Source of the DNA: Brenneria corticis
GTDB taxonomy: Bacteria > Pseudomonadota > Gammaproteobacteria > Enterobacterales > Enterobacteriaceae
Length of the DNA: 64,000 bases
NCBI RefSeq assembly: GCF_003115855.1
Contig: NZ_KZ819087.1
Location: forward strand, 1 to 64,000
Reading direction: 5' to 3'
Under the pieces are notes generated by a model. It saw nothing but the letters and a program-made list of their open reading frames with translations. It was not told the origin of the DNA and ran no database searches. This document shows, in pieces, positions 24,683 through 33,766 of the stretch; positions within the stretch are counted from its first letter, which is position 1; each line of letters begins with the position of its first letter. The translations under genes were made by a program, and so were the position numbers.

Positions 24683-27600
24683 ATGGATGCCAAACCCACC
24701 ACTCAGGTAAAGAGCGTTTGCCCCTACTGCGGCGTCGGCTGCGGCGTGGTGATGCAGATACAGGACAATCGCGTGATTAAGGTCACGGGCGACAAGACGC
24801 ATCCCGCCAACTTCGGCCGGCTGTGTACCAAAGGCAATAGCTGCGCTCAGGCTATCACCGCAGCGGGGCGGCTGGAACACGCCTACCTGCGGGCGGAGCG
24901 TCTGCGCGAACCGGCGCGGGTCGAGGTAAAACAGGCCATCAGGGAGAGCGCGAGCCGGCTGCGCGCCATCATCGATACCCACGGCCCCGATGCGGTCGCG
25001 CTCTACGTCTCCGGTCAGATGTCGCTGGAAGCCCAGTATCTGGCCGGCAAGCTTGCCAAAGGCTTTATCGGCACCAACAATATCGAGTCGAACTCGCGCC
25101 TGTGCATGGCCAGCGCCGGCAGCGGCTACAAACTTTCGCTCGGTTCGGATGGGCCGCCCGGCTCCTATCAGGATTTCGACCGCGCCGATCTGTTTTTCGT
25201 CATCGGCGCCAATATGGCGGACTGCCACCCGATACTGTTCCTGCGCATGATGGACCGGGTCAAAGCGGGGGCGAAGCTGATTGTGGTCGATCCGCGCCGC
25301 AACGCCACGGCGGAGAAGGCGGATCTGTTCTTACCGATCAAGCCGGGCACCGATCTGGCCCTGCTCAACGGTCTGCTGCACCTGATTGTGCAAAACGGTC
25401 ATCTCGATCGGGATTTTATCGCCGAATTTACTGAGGGATGGGAGGCGATGCCGGCGTTTCTTGCCGACTACCCGCCGGAGAGGGTGGCGCGGATAACGGG
25501 ACTGGCGGAGGACGATATCCGCCAGGCGGCGGCGTGGATTGGCGCCGCGTCCGAATGGATGAGCTGTTGGACCATGGGGCTCAATCAAAGCACGCACGGC
25601 ACCTGGAGCACCAATGCGATTTGCAATCTGCATCTGGCGACCGGCGCGATTTGCCGCCCCGGCAGCGGGCCGTTTTCTCTTACCGGGCAGCCCAACGCCA
25701 TGGGCGGACGCGAGATGGGCTATATGGGCATGGGGCTGCCGGGCCAGCGCTCGGTGCTGGCGGATGACGATCGCGCTTTTATCGAAGCCTTGTGGGGCGT
25801 AAAAGCCGGGACGCTACGCACCGAACTGGGCGGCGGCACGGTGGCGATGTTCGAGGCGATGAAAGCGGGCGAGATCAAGGCGTGCTGGATTATCTGCACC
25901 AATCCGGTCGCCACGCTGCCTAATCGTCAGAACGCGATCGAGGGGCTGAGGGCCGCCGAGCTGGTCATCGCCCAGGATGCGTTTCTCGATACCGAGACCA
26001 ACCGTTACGCCGATATTCTGCTGCCCGGCGCGCTGTGGGCCGAGGCCGAAGGCGTGATGATCAACTCCGAGCGCAATCTGACGCTGATGCGCCAGGCCGT
26101 CGACCCGCCCGGCGAGGCGATGGCGGACTGGCGAATCATCGCCGCCGTAGCCTGCGAGATGGGGTATGAACAGGCATTCAGCTACGACTCCTCAGCGGCG
26201 GTATTTGAAGAAATCAAGCGCGCCTGGAACCCGAACACCGGCTACGACATCCGCGGCGCAAGCTACGCGCGTTTGCGCCGGACGCCAGTGCAGTGGCCCT
26301 GTCCGCCCGACGATGACGGCGATCGCCATCCCATTCGCTATCTTAATGACGGCGTGAGCCAGTCGCTGAAAGAAACGCCGGACGGCGCGCGGCCGCGCAT
26401 CGTATTCGCCACCCAAAGCGGTAAAGGCGTTTTTCTCCCCCGGTCGGATAGGCAACCGGCCGAGATGCCGGACGACGCGTTCCCTCTGGTGCTGAATACC
26501 GGCCGCTTGCAGCACCAGTGGCACACGATGACCAAGACCGGCAAGATCCCGGTTCTTAATAAGCTCAATCCGCGGCCTTTTATCGAACTACACCCTGAAG
26601 ACGCCGCCGCGCTCGGCATCCGCGATAAGGATTGGGTGGAAGTGCGTTCGCGGCGCGGGCGCGCGGTGCTGCCGGCGGCGGTGACCGATCGGGTGCGTCC
26701 CGGCAACTGCTTTGCGCCATTCCACTGGAACGATGTTTTTGGCGAGAATCTGGCCATTAACGCCGTCACCAGCGATGCGATTGACCCGATCTCCCAGCAG
26801 CCGGAATTCAAGTTCTGCGCCGTGGCCCTGACGCGCGTCGCACAACCAGCGTCATTGCGCCCGCCGGGCCGCGAGGCGCCCGCGCTATCGTCGCCGGCCG
26901 CGGCCCTTACGGCGGCAGCGTCCTCTATTCTGGTGTTGTGGGCGTCATCGACCGGCAATGCCGAAGGTTTCGCCGCGCGGTGCGCCGAGCGGTTGACGGC
27001 GCAGGGGCATTGCGTCGCGCTTGCGGACATGGACGGTTGCAACGTGGCGGCGCTGCACTCGGCGGCGCGCGTGCTGTTTGTCGTCAGCACGTTCGGCGAC
27101 GGCGATCCCCCGGACAACGGCGCCGCCTTTTGGTCGGCGCTACAGGCGGATACCGCGCCCAGACTGGATGTGCTGGCGTTCTCGGTGCTGGCGCTGGGCG
27201 ATGCGAACTATGACCGGTTTTGCGGTTTCGGCCGCAGGCTTGATGCGCGACTGGCGGCGCTGGGCGCCCGGCGGCTGTCGGCGCGGATTGACTGCGACGC
27301 CGACTATCAGGAGGCCGCCGATGCCTGGCTGGAACAGGTGGTCGCGGCGCTGGCGGGCGTCTCGACGCCGGTGCGCGCCGGGATGGCCGCCGTCCCGGCG
27401 GCGATAGCGGCAGGCGAGGGCGCGGAAAAAATTACATTTCCTTTGGTTACACCGTCACCAGGATTTAGCCGCAGCGCGCCGCTGCGTACGCGTTTGGTGC
27501 TCAATCGGCGGCTCAATGCGCCGGGCGGGCAGAAAGAGACCAGACAATTCGCCTTCGACCTGACCGATCAGGATTTTAGCTATGAAGCGGGCGATGCGCT

Positions 27601-28579
27601 CGGCGTCTGGCCGACCAATTGCCCCGATCTGGTGAATGATATGCTGGCGCGCCTCAGGCTTGCGCCCTCGACGCCGGTCACGCTCAGGGAGCGCGGCGAC
27701 ATGACGCTGGTTGAGGCGCTGTCGCAACATTGCGAGATTGCGCGCATCACGCCGGAGGTGTTGCAGTTCGTCTCCGAGCGATCGGGGCATACAGCGCTTG
27801 CCGAATTGTTGCAGGAGGAACGCAAGGACGATCTGAAACGGTGGCTGTGGGGACGACAGATTATCGATCTGCTCCAGGAATATCCGATTCAAACTCAGGC
27901 CGATGAATGGCTGGCGGTGCTCAAGCGCCTCCAGCCGCGCCTGTACTCGATCTCGTCGAGCCCGAAAGCTACGCCGGATCAGGTTCACCTGACGGTTTCG
28001 ACCGTGCGGTATGGCCGCGACGGCAAGCGACGGGGCGGCGTCTGTTCGACCTTTCTCGCCGATCGCGCGGGTTCCGTCGCGGTGCCGATTTTCGTCCACA
28101 GGTCGGCCCATTTCAGGCCGCCGAACAACCCGAATACGCCCATGATTATGGTGGGTCCCGGCACCGGCATCGCCCCTTTCCGCGCCTTTTTACAGGAGCG
28201 CCGGGCCACGGGCGCGAAGGGCGCAAATTGGCTGGTATTCGGCGAACAGCGCGCGGCGACCGATTTCTACTATCGTGAAGAACTGGCGGCGATGCGGCGC
28301 GACGGCTATCTGCATCGACTGGATACCGCCTTCTCGCGCGATCAGGCCGAAAAGATCTATGTGCAGCATCGCCTGCTTGAACAGGGCGCCGAACTGTGGC
28401 GCTGGTTGCAGGAGGGGGCGCACTTCTACGTCTGCGGCGACGCCGGCCGTATGGCCAGGGACGTCGACGCCGCGCTCAGGCAGGTGGCGCAGCGGCACGG
28501 CGCGATGAGCGCCGAGGACGCGGCGGCCTATATCGCAAAGATGGTTCAGGATAAACGCTATCTGCGGGACGTGTACTGA
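24683..28579 (+). CDS. nasA: Assimilatory nitrate reductase fused to a CysJ-like flavoprotein
   Basis: Reduces nitrate to nitrite. The 1298-residue fusion begins with a molybdopterin oxidoreductase (about 1-725) whose [4Fe-4S] ligands are C13, C16, C20 and C48; molybdopterin-binding segments include NIESNSRLCMAS and TNPVATLPN. A flavodoxin domain follows from about 750 (LVLWASSTGNAEG). Then come an FAD-binding ferredoxin-reductase module (RLYSISSSPK near 1085) and an NADPH-binding segment (GPGTGIAPFRAFLQ near 1155), ending RYLRDVY like CysJ. The diflavin tail replaces the separate NasC reductase of Klebsiella, so the protein should take electrons directly from NADPH. The fusion is known in some proteobacteria. 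The ATG at 24683 with GGGGAG upstream is chosen over earlier in-frame starts. Confidence 0.95.
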   Translation: MDAKPTTQVKSVCPYCGVGCGVVMQIQDNRVIKVTGDKTHPANFGRLCTKGNSCAQAITAAGRLEHAYLRAERLREPARVEVKQAIRESASRLRAIIDTHGPDAVALYVSGQMSLEAQYLAGKLAKGFIGTNNIESNSRLCMASAGSGYKLSLGSDGPPGSYQDFDRADLFFVIGANMADCHPILFLRMMDRVKAGAKLIVVDPRRNATAEKADLFLPIKPGTDLALLNGLLHLIVQNGHLDRDFIAEFTEGWEAMPAFLADYPPERVARITGLAEDDIRQAAAWIGAASEWMSCWTMGLNQSTHGTWSTNAICNLHLATGAICRPGSGPFSLTGQPNAMGGREMGYMGMGLPGQRSVLADDDRAFIEALWGVKAGTLRTELGGGTVAMFEAMKAGEIKACWIICTNPVATLPNRQNAIEGLRAAELVIAQDAFLDTETNRYADILLPGALWAEAEGVMINSERNLTLMRQAVDPPGEAMADWRIIAAVACEMGYEQAFSYDSSAAVFEEIKRAWNPNTGYDIRGASYARLRRTPVQWPCPPDDDGDRHPIRYLNDGVSQSLKETPDGARPRIVFATQSGKGVFLPRSDRQPAEMPDDAFPLVLNTGRLQHQWHTMTKTGKIPVLNKLNPRPFIELHPEDAAALGIRDKDWVEVRSRRGRAVLPAAVTDRVRPGNCFAPFHWNDVFGENLAINAVTSDAIDPISQQPEFKFCAVALTRVAQPASLRPPGREAPALSSPAAALTAAASSILVLWASSTGNAEGFAARCAERLTAQGHCVALADMDGCNVAALHSAARVLFVVSTFGDGDPPDNGAAFWSALQADTAPRLDVLAFSVLALGDANYDRFCGFGRRLDARLAALGARRLSARIDCDADYQEAADAWLEQVVAALAGVSTPVRAGMAAVPAAIAAGEGAEKITFPLVTPSPGFSRSAPLRTRLVLNRRLNAPGGQKETRQFAFDLTDQDFSYEAGDALGVWPTNCPDLVNDMLARLRLAPSTPVTLRERGDMTLVEALSQHCEIARITPEVLQFVSERSGHTALAELLQEERKDDLKRWLWGRQIIDLLQEYPIQTQADEWLAVLKRLQPRLYSISSSPKATPDQVHLTVSTVRYGRDGKRRGGVCSTFLADRAGSVAVPIFVHRSAHFRPPNNPNTPMIMVGPGTGIAPFRAFLQERRATGAKGANWLVFGEQRAATDFYYREELAAMRRDGYLHRLDTAFSRDQAEKIYVQHRLLEQGAELWRWLQEGAHFYVCGDAGRMARDVDAALRQVAQRHGAMSAEDAAAYIAKMVQDKRYLRDVY

Positions 28580-28809
28580 GCCGTACCGGCGATATTTCCC
28601 GCGAACCTCTAATTAAACGAGATGAATCATTTATTCTAAAATTCGTGTAGTATGTTCGCCCGCGCGATATTGTGCGTGACATATTTGCTTGCCATGCCGT
28701 TTGTCGGTAAATATTTTTATATCAATGGGTTAGATTGGGTTTCTGACATAACTTGTTGTTCTTGAAGGATAATATGACGCCTGTGAAGGCGGCACTCAGA
28801 GGTTGCTCG

Positions 28810-29694
28810 ATGAGCGAAAAGTTACAGAAAGTATTGGCGCGCGCCGGCCATGGTTCGCGCCGTGAAATAGAAGGTATCATTCAGGCCGGTCGCGTCAGCA
28901 TCGATGGGAAAATCGCCACGCTGGGCGACCGCGTCGAAGTGACCAAAGCCACTAAAATCCGCATTGACGGCCACGTGGTTTCCGTGAAGGAAACCGAAGA
29001 GACCGTTTGCCGCGTGCTTATCTACTATAAGCCGGAAGGCGAGCTGTGTACGCGCAGCGATCCCGACGGGCGCCCGACGGTGTTTGACCGTTTGCCCAAG
29101 ATACAGGGTTCGCGCTGGGTGGCCGTGGGCCGTCTGGACGTAAACACCTCAGGGCTGCTGCTGTTTACCACCGACGGCGAGCTGGCGAATCGCCTCATGC
29201 ACCCCAGCCATGAAGTGGAACGCGAATATGCCGTGCGGGTGTTCGGTGAAATCAATGATGAGAAGATTAAACAACTGAGTAAGGGCGTGCAGTTGGAAGA
29301 CGGCCCGGCCTCATTCCGCACCATCCGCTATCAGGGCGGCGAAGGGCTGAATCAATGGTATAACGTCACGCTGACGGAGGGGCGCAACCGCGAGGTGCGC
29401 CGCCTGTGGGAAGCGGTCGGCGTGCAGGTCAGCCGCCTGATCCGCGTCCGCTATGGCGATATCCAGTTGCCGAAAGGCCTGCCGCGCGGCGGCTGGTCGG
29501 AGATGGCGCTGGAGAAGGTGAACTATCTGCGCGCGCTGGTGCAGCTGCCGCCGGAAACGGAGACCAAGCTGCCGGTCGAGCGCGAGCGCCGGCGGGTGAA
29601 AGCCAATCAGATCCGTCGGGCGGTAAAACGCCACAGCCAGGTGGCGCCGACGCGGCGAGCTTCGCCCAAGCCGAAGCGTAGCGGTCAATCTTAA
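28810..29694 (+). CDS. rluB: 23S rRNA pseudouridine(2605) synthase RluB
   Basis: Isomerises U2605 of 23S rRNA to pseudouridine. The 294 residues have an S4 RNA-binding domain (MSEKLQKVLARAGHGSRRE, about 1-60), the catalytic pseudouridine synthase core with the Asp in VGRLDVNTSGLLLFT, and a basic C-terminal tail (KANQIRRAVKRHSQ). The frame opens at 28753, but the ATG at 28810 matches the E. coli start and has AGAGG upstream. It is followed by a palindrome carrying the second MITE-like element. Confidence 0.96.
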   Translation: MSEKLQKVLARAGHGSRREIEGIIQAGRVSIDGKIATLGDRVEVTKATKIRIDGHVVSVKETEETVCRVLIYYKPEGELCTRSDPDGRPTVFDRLPKIQGSRWVAVGRLDVNTSGLLLFTTDGELANRLMHPSHEVEREYAVRVFGEINDEKIKQLSKGVQLEDGPASFRTIRYQGGEGLNQWYNVTLTEGRNREVRRLWEAVGVQVSRLIRVRYGDIQLPKGLPRGGWSEMALEKVNYLRALVQLPPETETKLPVERERRRVKANQIRRAVKRHSQVAPTRRASPKPKRSGQS

Positions 29695-29747
29695 GAAATT
29701 CGAAACGCTGCCGTTATGACCCCACCCCAACACTCCCCTGGCAAGGG

Positions 29748-30135
29748 CTGTCTCTTAGTCACATATACTGTTAACGGTATATGTGAGTTCAGCGCTATTT
29801 CGTGCGCTAGAAGGCCGTCATTTCTCTGCTATGTCGCAGCACGCGCCCGACGCAGGGTGGTTCAAGCGCCACCACCCTCCGGACCCGGGCTTGTGGCTGA
29901 AATCACGTCGCTGACGCGATGCCTTCGGCGGTCGCCCCCTTTCCCGAACCGCCAGTGACGCGTTCCCGACGCGGCACTGGCTTGCGCCGCTTCCCTGCGG
30001 CGCATTCGCGGGGTCGTCCACCTCAGCGTGATTTCTTACGCCGACGAAAAGCAAAGAACAAAGAACAAAGAATGACCCCAAGACTAGAATACACATGGCC
30101 TCTAGAGGTTCCTTGGATTTGTGTATAAGAGACAG
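29748..30135 (-). mobile_element. MITE-like non-coding element, copy 2 (IS50/Tn5-like ends)
   Basis: A 388-bp insertion flanked by the perfect 8-bp duplication GGCAAGGG (29740-29747 and 30136-30143). Both ends begin CTGTCTCTTA; the right end read inward continues TACACAAATCC, the left end GTCACATATA. No transposase or long reading frame belongs to it. Stems equivalent to those of the copy at 17918 can be drawn: GAAATCACG 29899-29907 with 30027-30035; 29927-29939 with 30010-30022 (11 of 13 pairs); an inner arm around 29951-29982; GGGTGGT 29855-29861 with 29871-29877 around loop TCAAGCGCC; and CACATATA 29760-29767 with 29778-29785. It lies in the convergent space between rluB and btuR and interrupts a GC-rich REP-like palindrome. 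Confidence 0.85.
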
Positions 30136-30194
30136 GGCAAGGGTAAGGCCGGGAGGGGAACAGGGCGACGGTTCGCCTGCAACCGCCTGGTCCG

Positions 30195-30785
30195 TCACCA
30201 ATCAATACCCTGCTGCGCCTTGATGCCGGCCTCAAAGGCGTGTTTTACCGGCCGCATCTCGGTGACGGTGTCCGCCATCTCCAGCAAATCACGATGACAT
30301 CCCCGCCCGGTGATAATGACCGTCTGGCTGGCGGGTCGATCGCGCAAGGCGCTCACCACCTCTTCCAGTTCCAGGTAGCCGTAGCTGATCATATAGGTCA
30401 GTTCATCCAGCACCACCAGATCCAACTGCGGATCGGCCAGCATGCGTTTGCCGTGCTGCCAAACCTTGTGCGCGGCGTCGGTATCGGTGTGGCGATTCTG
30501 CGTTTCCCAGGTAAAGCCGGTGGCCATAACCTGAAATTCCACCCCGTGCTGTTGCAGCAGATTTTTCTCGCCGTTCGGCCACTCGCCTTTGATGAACTGG
30601 ATAACTCCGGCCCGTAAATCATGGCCCACGGCGCGGGTTACCGTACCGAATGCCGCGGTGGTTTTTCCTTTGCCGTTGCCGGTGAAAATTATCAGGATGC
30701 CGCGTATTTCGTTCGCGGCGGCAATCCGGGCATCGACCTTTTCTTTTATACGTTGCTGACGTTGTTGGTGACGTTCATCACTCAT
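30195..30785 (-). CDS. btuR: Cob(I)yrinic acid a,c-diamide adenosyltransferase
   Basis: Transfers the adenosyl group of ATP to cobalamin or cobinamide (CobA/CobO/BtuR family). The 196-residue protein has the P-loop GNGKGKTTAAFGTVTRA near residue 37, the ATP-site VIQFIKGEWPNGE, and LVVLDELTYMISYGYL. The start ATG at 30785 is followed by the family MSDERHQQRQQRIKEKVDAR. It lies 17 bases downstream of yciK in the same direction, as in E. coli, so the two are probably co-transcribed. Confidence 0.96.
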   Translation of the reverse strand: MSDERHQQRQQRIKEKVDARIAAANEIRGILIIFTGNGKGKTTAAFGTVTRAVGHDLRAGVIQFIKGEWPNGEKNLLQQHGVEFQVMATGFTWETQNRHTDTDAAHKVWQHGKRMLADPQLDLVVLDELTYMISYGYLELEEVVSALRDRPASQTVIITGRGCHRDLLEMADTVTEMRPVKHAFEAGIKAQQGIDW

Positions 30786-30802
30786 GCTGCGTTTTCTCCT
30801 GA

Positions 30803-31564
30803 CTATTCGGCCGGACCCGATTTTCTGCCCGGTTGGGCATCAAAACTCATGCCTGTTTTACGGCGGCTGTCCTCTCCCATCAGATAGAGGTACAACGGCA
30901 TGATATCCGCAGGGGTCTTCAGTTTCTCCGGGTCTTCATCGGGAAAGGCCGATGCGCGCATCGCGGTGCGCGTCCCGCCGGGATTGATGCAGTTCACCCG
31001 CAGATTCTGCTGGCGGTACTCGTCCGCCAATACCTGCATCATGCCCTCGGTGGCGAATTTCGATACCGCATAGGCGCCCCAGTCGGCGCGCCCCTGGCGG
31101 CCCACGCTGGAACTGGTAAATACCAGCGACGCGCTGGGGGATTTCAGCAACAGCGGCAGCAGCGCCTGGGTCAGCATAAAGGCGGCGTTGACGTTCACCT
31201 GCATCACATCGTGCCAGACGTCCGCCGATTGCCGCGCCATCGGGGCGATCTCGCCCAGCAGCCCGGCGTTGTGCAGCACGCCGTCCAGGCGCGGCGCCAC
31301 CTGGGCCAACTCATCGGCAAGCTGAAAGAACTGCGCCGAATGGGTCGTTAACATATCGCAGACGATAATGTGCGCCTGTGCGCCGTTTTCTTGCTGAATC
31401 TGTTGCTTAACCGCCTGAAGTTTGCTTTCGGTGCGGCCCAGCAGAATAAGGCGGGCGCCGAAGCGGGCGTAGGTAAGCGCGGCTTCACGACCGATGCCGT
31501 CGCCGGCGCCGGTGACCAGGATGATTTTCTGTTGCAGCAGGTCATTTTGAGGCGTGTAGTACAC
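30803..31564 (-). CDS. yciK: YciK, short-chain dehydrogenase/reductase
   Basis: A 253-residue NAD(P)-dependent oxidoreductase of the SDR family with no established substrate. The nucleotide-binding TGAGDGIGREAALTYA, the HNAGLLG motif, the catalytic Ser (FTSSSVGRQG) and the YAVSKFA pair are all present, so it should be active. It probably forms a two-gene unit with btuR. Confidence 0.94.
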   Translation of the reverse strand: MYYTPQNDLLQQKIILVTGAGDGIGREAALTYARFGARLILLGRTESKLQAVKQQIQQENGAQAHIIVCDMLTTHSAQFFQLADELAQVAPRLDGVLHNAGLLGEIAPMARQSADVWHDVMQVNVNAAFMLTQALLPLLLKSPSASLVFTSSSVGRQGRADWGAYAVSKFATEGMMQVLADEYRQQNLRVNCINPGGTRTAMRASAFPDEDPEKLKTPADIMPLYLYLMGEDSRRKTGMSFDAQPGRKSGPAE

Positions 31565-31889
31565 GGGTAATTCCTCTTACAGACGGAGCGGATACCTTTG
31601 GCAAAGCGAATCGTTAACGCGCAGCCACGGCGTCTGGCTGAAAAGGCATCCGATAAATAGGATGAGTTGACGGGTTTTATGCCTCAAATAGCCGGCATTT
31701 TCAATGAGACTGGCGCCATTTCTTGCCGCAGGTGTATTAAAAAGCAGCGGAAAGCGGCGCAATGGGGTGAATAACATCGCCATATTGCGTGTCTTACGCT
31801 AGCTTAAAGGTTTGGCGAATGATGCCGGCCACCAGGTTGGCCTGCATAATCAATATGATATTAATACTCAGTCAATGAGGGCGGTATTT
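31565..31889. other. Intergenic region between yciK and sohB
   Basis: About 325 bases between two divergently transcribed genes. It must hold both promoters. I see no reading frame with family similarity, no clear repeat and no convincing operator; a 68-codon frame on the minus strand (31577-31783) has no ribosome-binding site or recognisable motif. The end (31877-31889) carries the GAGGGCGG ribosome-binding site of sohB. Confidence 0.4.
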
Positions 31890-32936
31890 GTGGAATTACT
31901 TTCTCTGTATGGTTTATTCCTGGCTAAAGTGCTCACCATCGTCGTATTTATTGCGGCGCTGGTGATTTTAGCCGTCGGTGCGACACAGCGTAAGCGTCAG
32001 CGCAAAGGCGAATTGCAGGTGGTTAATCTGGGCGAACAGTACCGCGATATGCAGCGGGAGATGCGCATGGCGTACCTGGGCGACGCTGAGCGCAAACTGT
32101 TGTCCAAACAAGAAAAGAAGAAAGAAAAAGCCAGGGCCAAACAGGAAAAACAGCGCGCCAGGCGCGGCGAGGGAAAAAGCGCCAAACCCTGCCTGTACGT
32201 GCTGGATTTCAACGGCAGCATGGACGCCGGCGAAGTGAGTTCGCTGCGTGAGGAGGTCTCGGCGGTGCTGGCGGTGGCCAAGCCGCAGGACGAGGTGTTG
32301 CTGCGCCTCGAAAGTCCGGGCGGGGTGGTTCATGGCTACGGTCTGGCCGCGTCGCAGCTGCAGCGACTGCGTCAGGGCGGCATCCGCCTGACGGTGGCGG
32401 TGGATAAAGTGGCGGCCAGCGGCGGGTATATGATGGCCTGCGTCGCCGACCGTATTGTCGCCGCGCCCTTCGCCGTGGTCGGGTCAATCGGCGTGGTCGC
32501 CCAGATCCCCAACTTCAACCGTTTGCTGAAAAACAAGGATATCGACGTTGAACTGCACACTGCCGGGGAGTTTAAACGCACCTTGACGCTGTTCGGTGAA
32601 AATACCGAGCAGGGACGGGAGAAATTCCGCGAAGACTTGAATGTTACCCACGGCCTGTTCAAGCAGTTTGTTCATCAGATGCGTCCCTCGCTGGATATTG
32701 ACGCGGTGGCGACGGGCGAGCACTGGTTTGGTTCCCAGGCCAAAGATCTGGGTCTGGTCGACGCGATCGGCACCAGCGACGATCTGCTGATCGCCGAAAT
32801 GGCCAATCACGAAGTGCTCGGCGTGCGCTACACGCGGCGTAAGCGCCTGCTGGATCGGCTGACCGGCAGCACCGGCGACACCCTTGAACGGCTGATGCTG
32901 CGCTGGTGGCAGCGAGGGAATAATCCGCTGCTGTAA
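31890..32936 (+). CDS. sohB: Inner membrane peptidase SohB
   Basis: A signal-peptide-peptidase-type serine protease of the S49 family, anchored in the inner membrane by an N-terminal helix (about 7-30). The catalytic dyad is visible: Ser in KVAASGGYMMACV (S177) and Lys in AGEFKRTLTL (K229). A Lys/Arg-rich cytoplasmic stretch lies at about 70-95. The start is a GTG at 31890 with GAGG upstream, which gives 348 residues, like E. coli; the frame itself runs back to 31812. Substrates are not established. Confidence 0.93.
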   Translation: MELLSLYGLFLAKVLTIVVFIAALVILAVGATQRKRQRKGELQVVNLGEQYRDMQREMRMAYLGDAERKLLSKQEKKKEKARAKQEKQRARRGEGKSAKPCLYVLDFNGSMDAGEVSSLREEVSAVLAVAKPQDEVLLRLESPGGVVHGYGLAASQLQRLRQGGIRLTVAVDKVAASGGYMMACVADRIVAAPFAVVGSIGVVAQIPNFNRLLKNKDIDVELHTAGEFKRTLTLFGENTEQGREKFREDLNVTHGLFKQFVHQMRPSLDIDAVATGEHWFGSQAKDLGLVDAIGTSDDLLIAEMANHEVLGVRYTRRKRLLDRLTGSTGDTLERLMLRWWQRGNNPLL

Positions 32937-32964
32937 TCAAGACGGCCGCATAACGCTACCGTCC

Positions 32965-32998
32965 GGCGCCCGCGGGTTATCGCGGGCGCCGTCATTTA
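32965..32998 (+). terminator. Hairpin between sohB and yciN
   Basis: GGCGCCCGCG (32965-32974) pairs perfectly with CGCGGGCGCC (32981-32990) and is followed by GTCATTT. It is in the convergent gap of the two genes and probably ends the sohB transcript. Confidence 0.6.
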
Positions 32999-33265
32999 AT
33001 CGACCAGATAGTATTTTTCCGACAGTACATGCGCCAGATGCTTGAACATATTGAACACGGCGGTGGTTTTTAACGTCGGCAAGCCGTTTTCATCGAGAAA
33101 AAATTCGCCGCGGAAAACCAGCACGCCGTTTTTCTGCTCGACATCATCGACCGCCATGCCGTGCAGATAGTCATCGTGACTCTTGATAATGGCATTGGCT
33201 TCCGCCAGCAGGGTTTGGCGGTCGATAGGTGATTTTTCTACGCTAAACTGCATTTCTTCGGACAT
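32996..33265 (-). CDS. yciN: YciN family protein
   Basis: An 89-residue cytoplasmic protein (DUF2498). The family features NGVLVFRGEFFLDENGLPT and the C-terminal TAVFNMFKHLAHVLSEKY are essentially those of E. coli YciN. Function is unknown. It has its usual place between sohB and topA. Confidence 0.93.
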   Translation of the reverse strand: MSEEMQFSVEKSPIDRQTLLAEANAIIKSHDDYLHGMAVDDVEQKNGVLVFRGEFFLDENGLPTLKTTAVFNMFKHLAHVLSEKYYLVD

Positions 33266-33766
33266 TTGTTACCTACTCCCAGGTCGCTTTTAACGCGATA
33301 GCGCGTATATCGGGCCTGCGTCCAGATTATGGAAAAGGGGACGCCCATAACGGCTCCAACGCTATCCAGATTGATGCTTCTGCGGCGGATTTTATCACAA
33401 ATGCACTAAGTTTTAGTCACTTGCCTGCCGATACTGAGTTCACCGTCGGGTGGCTAAAACCGCTTTTCCATGCTAATTAAGTTGCGTGACGACATTTATC
33501 AGGTAGAGTGTGGGATTTTGCGCGGTCAGTGGAATAAATTCTTTACGTCAAAGCAGTCCGTGTTTATCCGTTGTTGCAATAAAGGCGTTACTATTCAGAC
33601 CGAACATGCGGGTTACGGAAGATTATTTGGGTGGAAACGCTCACCTGTAACGGATAAGCGAACGGCGCCGTAACCGATAATTAATCGAGTATCCGCCCTT
33701 GTCACTGCGGCGGGTGCCCCCAAAAGATATCTGATTTTCAGAAGAATCCAGCAGGTAATAGTACAT
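33266..33766. other. Intergenic region upstream of topA
   Basis: About 500 bases between the divergent genes yciN and topA. In E. coli several supercoiling-sensitive promoters of topA lie here. I cannot assign individual promoters with confidence. A 67-codon plus-strand frame at 33470-33673 has no recognised family and no clear ribosome-binding site, so it is not called a gene. Confidence 0.4.

Noticed and set aside
17918..30135. CTGTCTCTTA ends looked like Nextera (Tn5 mosaic end) adapter contamination
   Set aside because: Each end continues into a 380-bp element related to the other copy but diverged from it, with intact target duplications on both sides. The sequence departs from the adapter after about 10-14 bases. 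A sequencing artefact would not show this.
33470..33673. 67-codon frame upstream of topA as a small gene
   Set aside because: No convincing ribosome-binding site or family resemblance, and it lies in the region expected to hold topA promoters.
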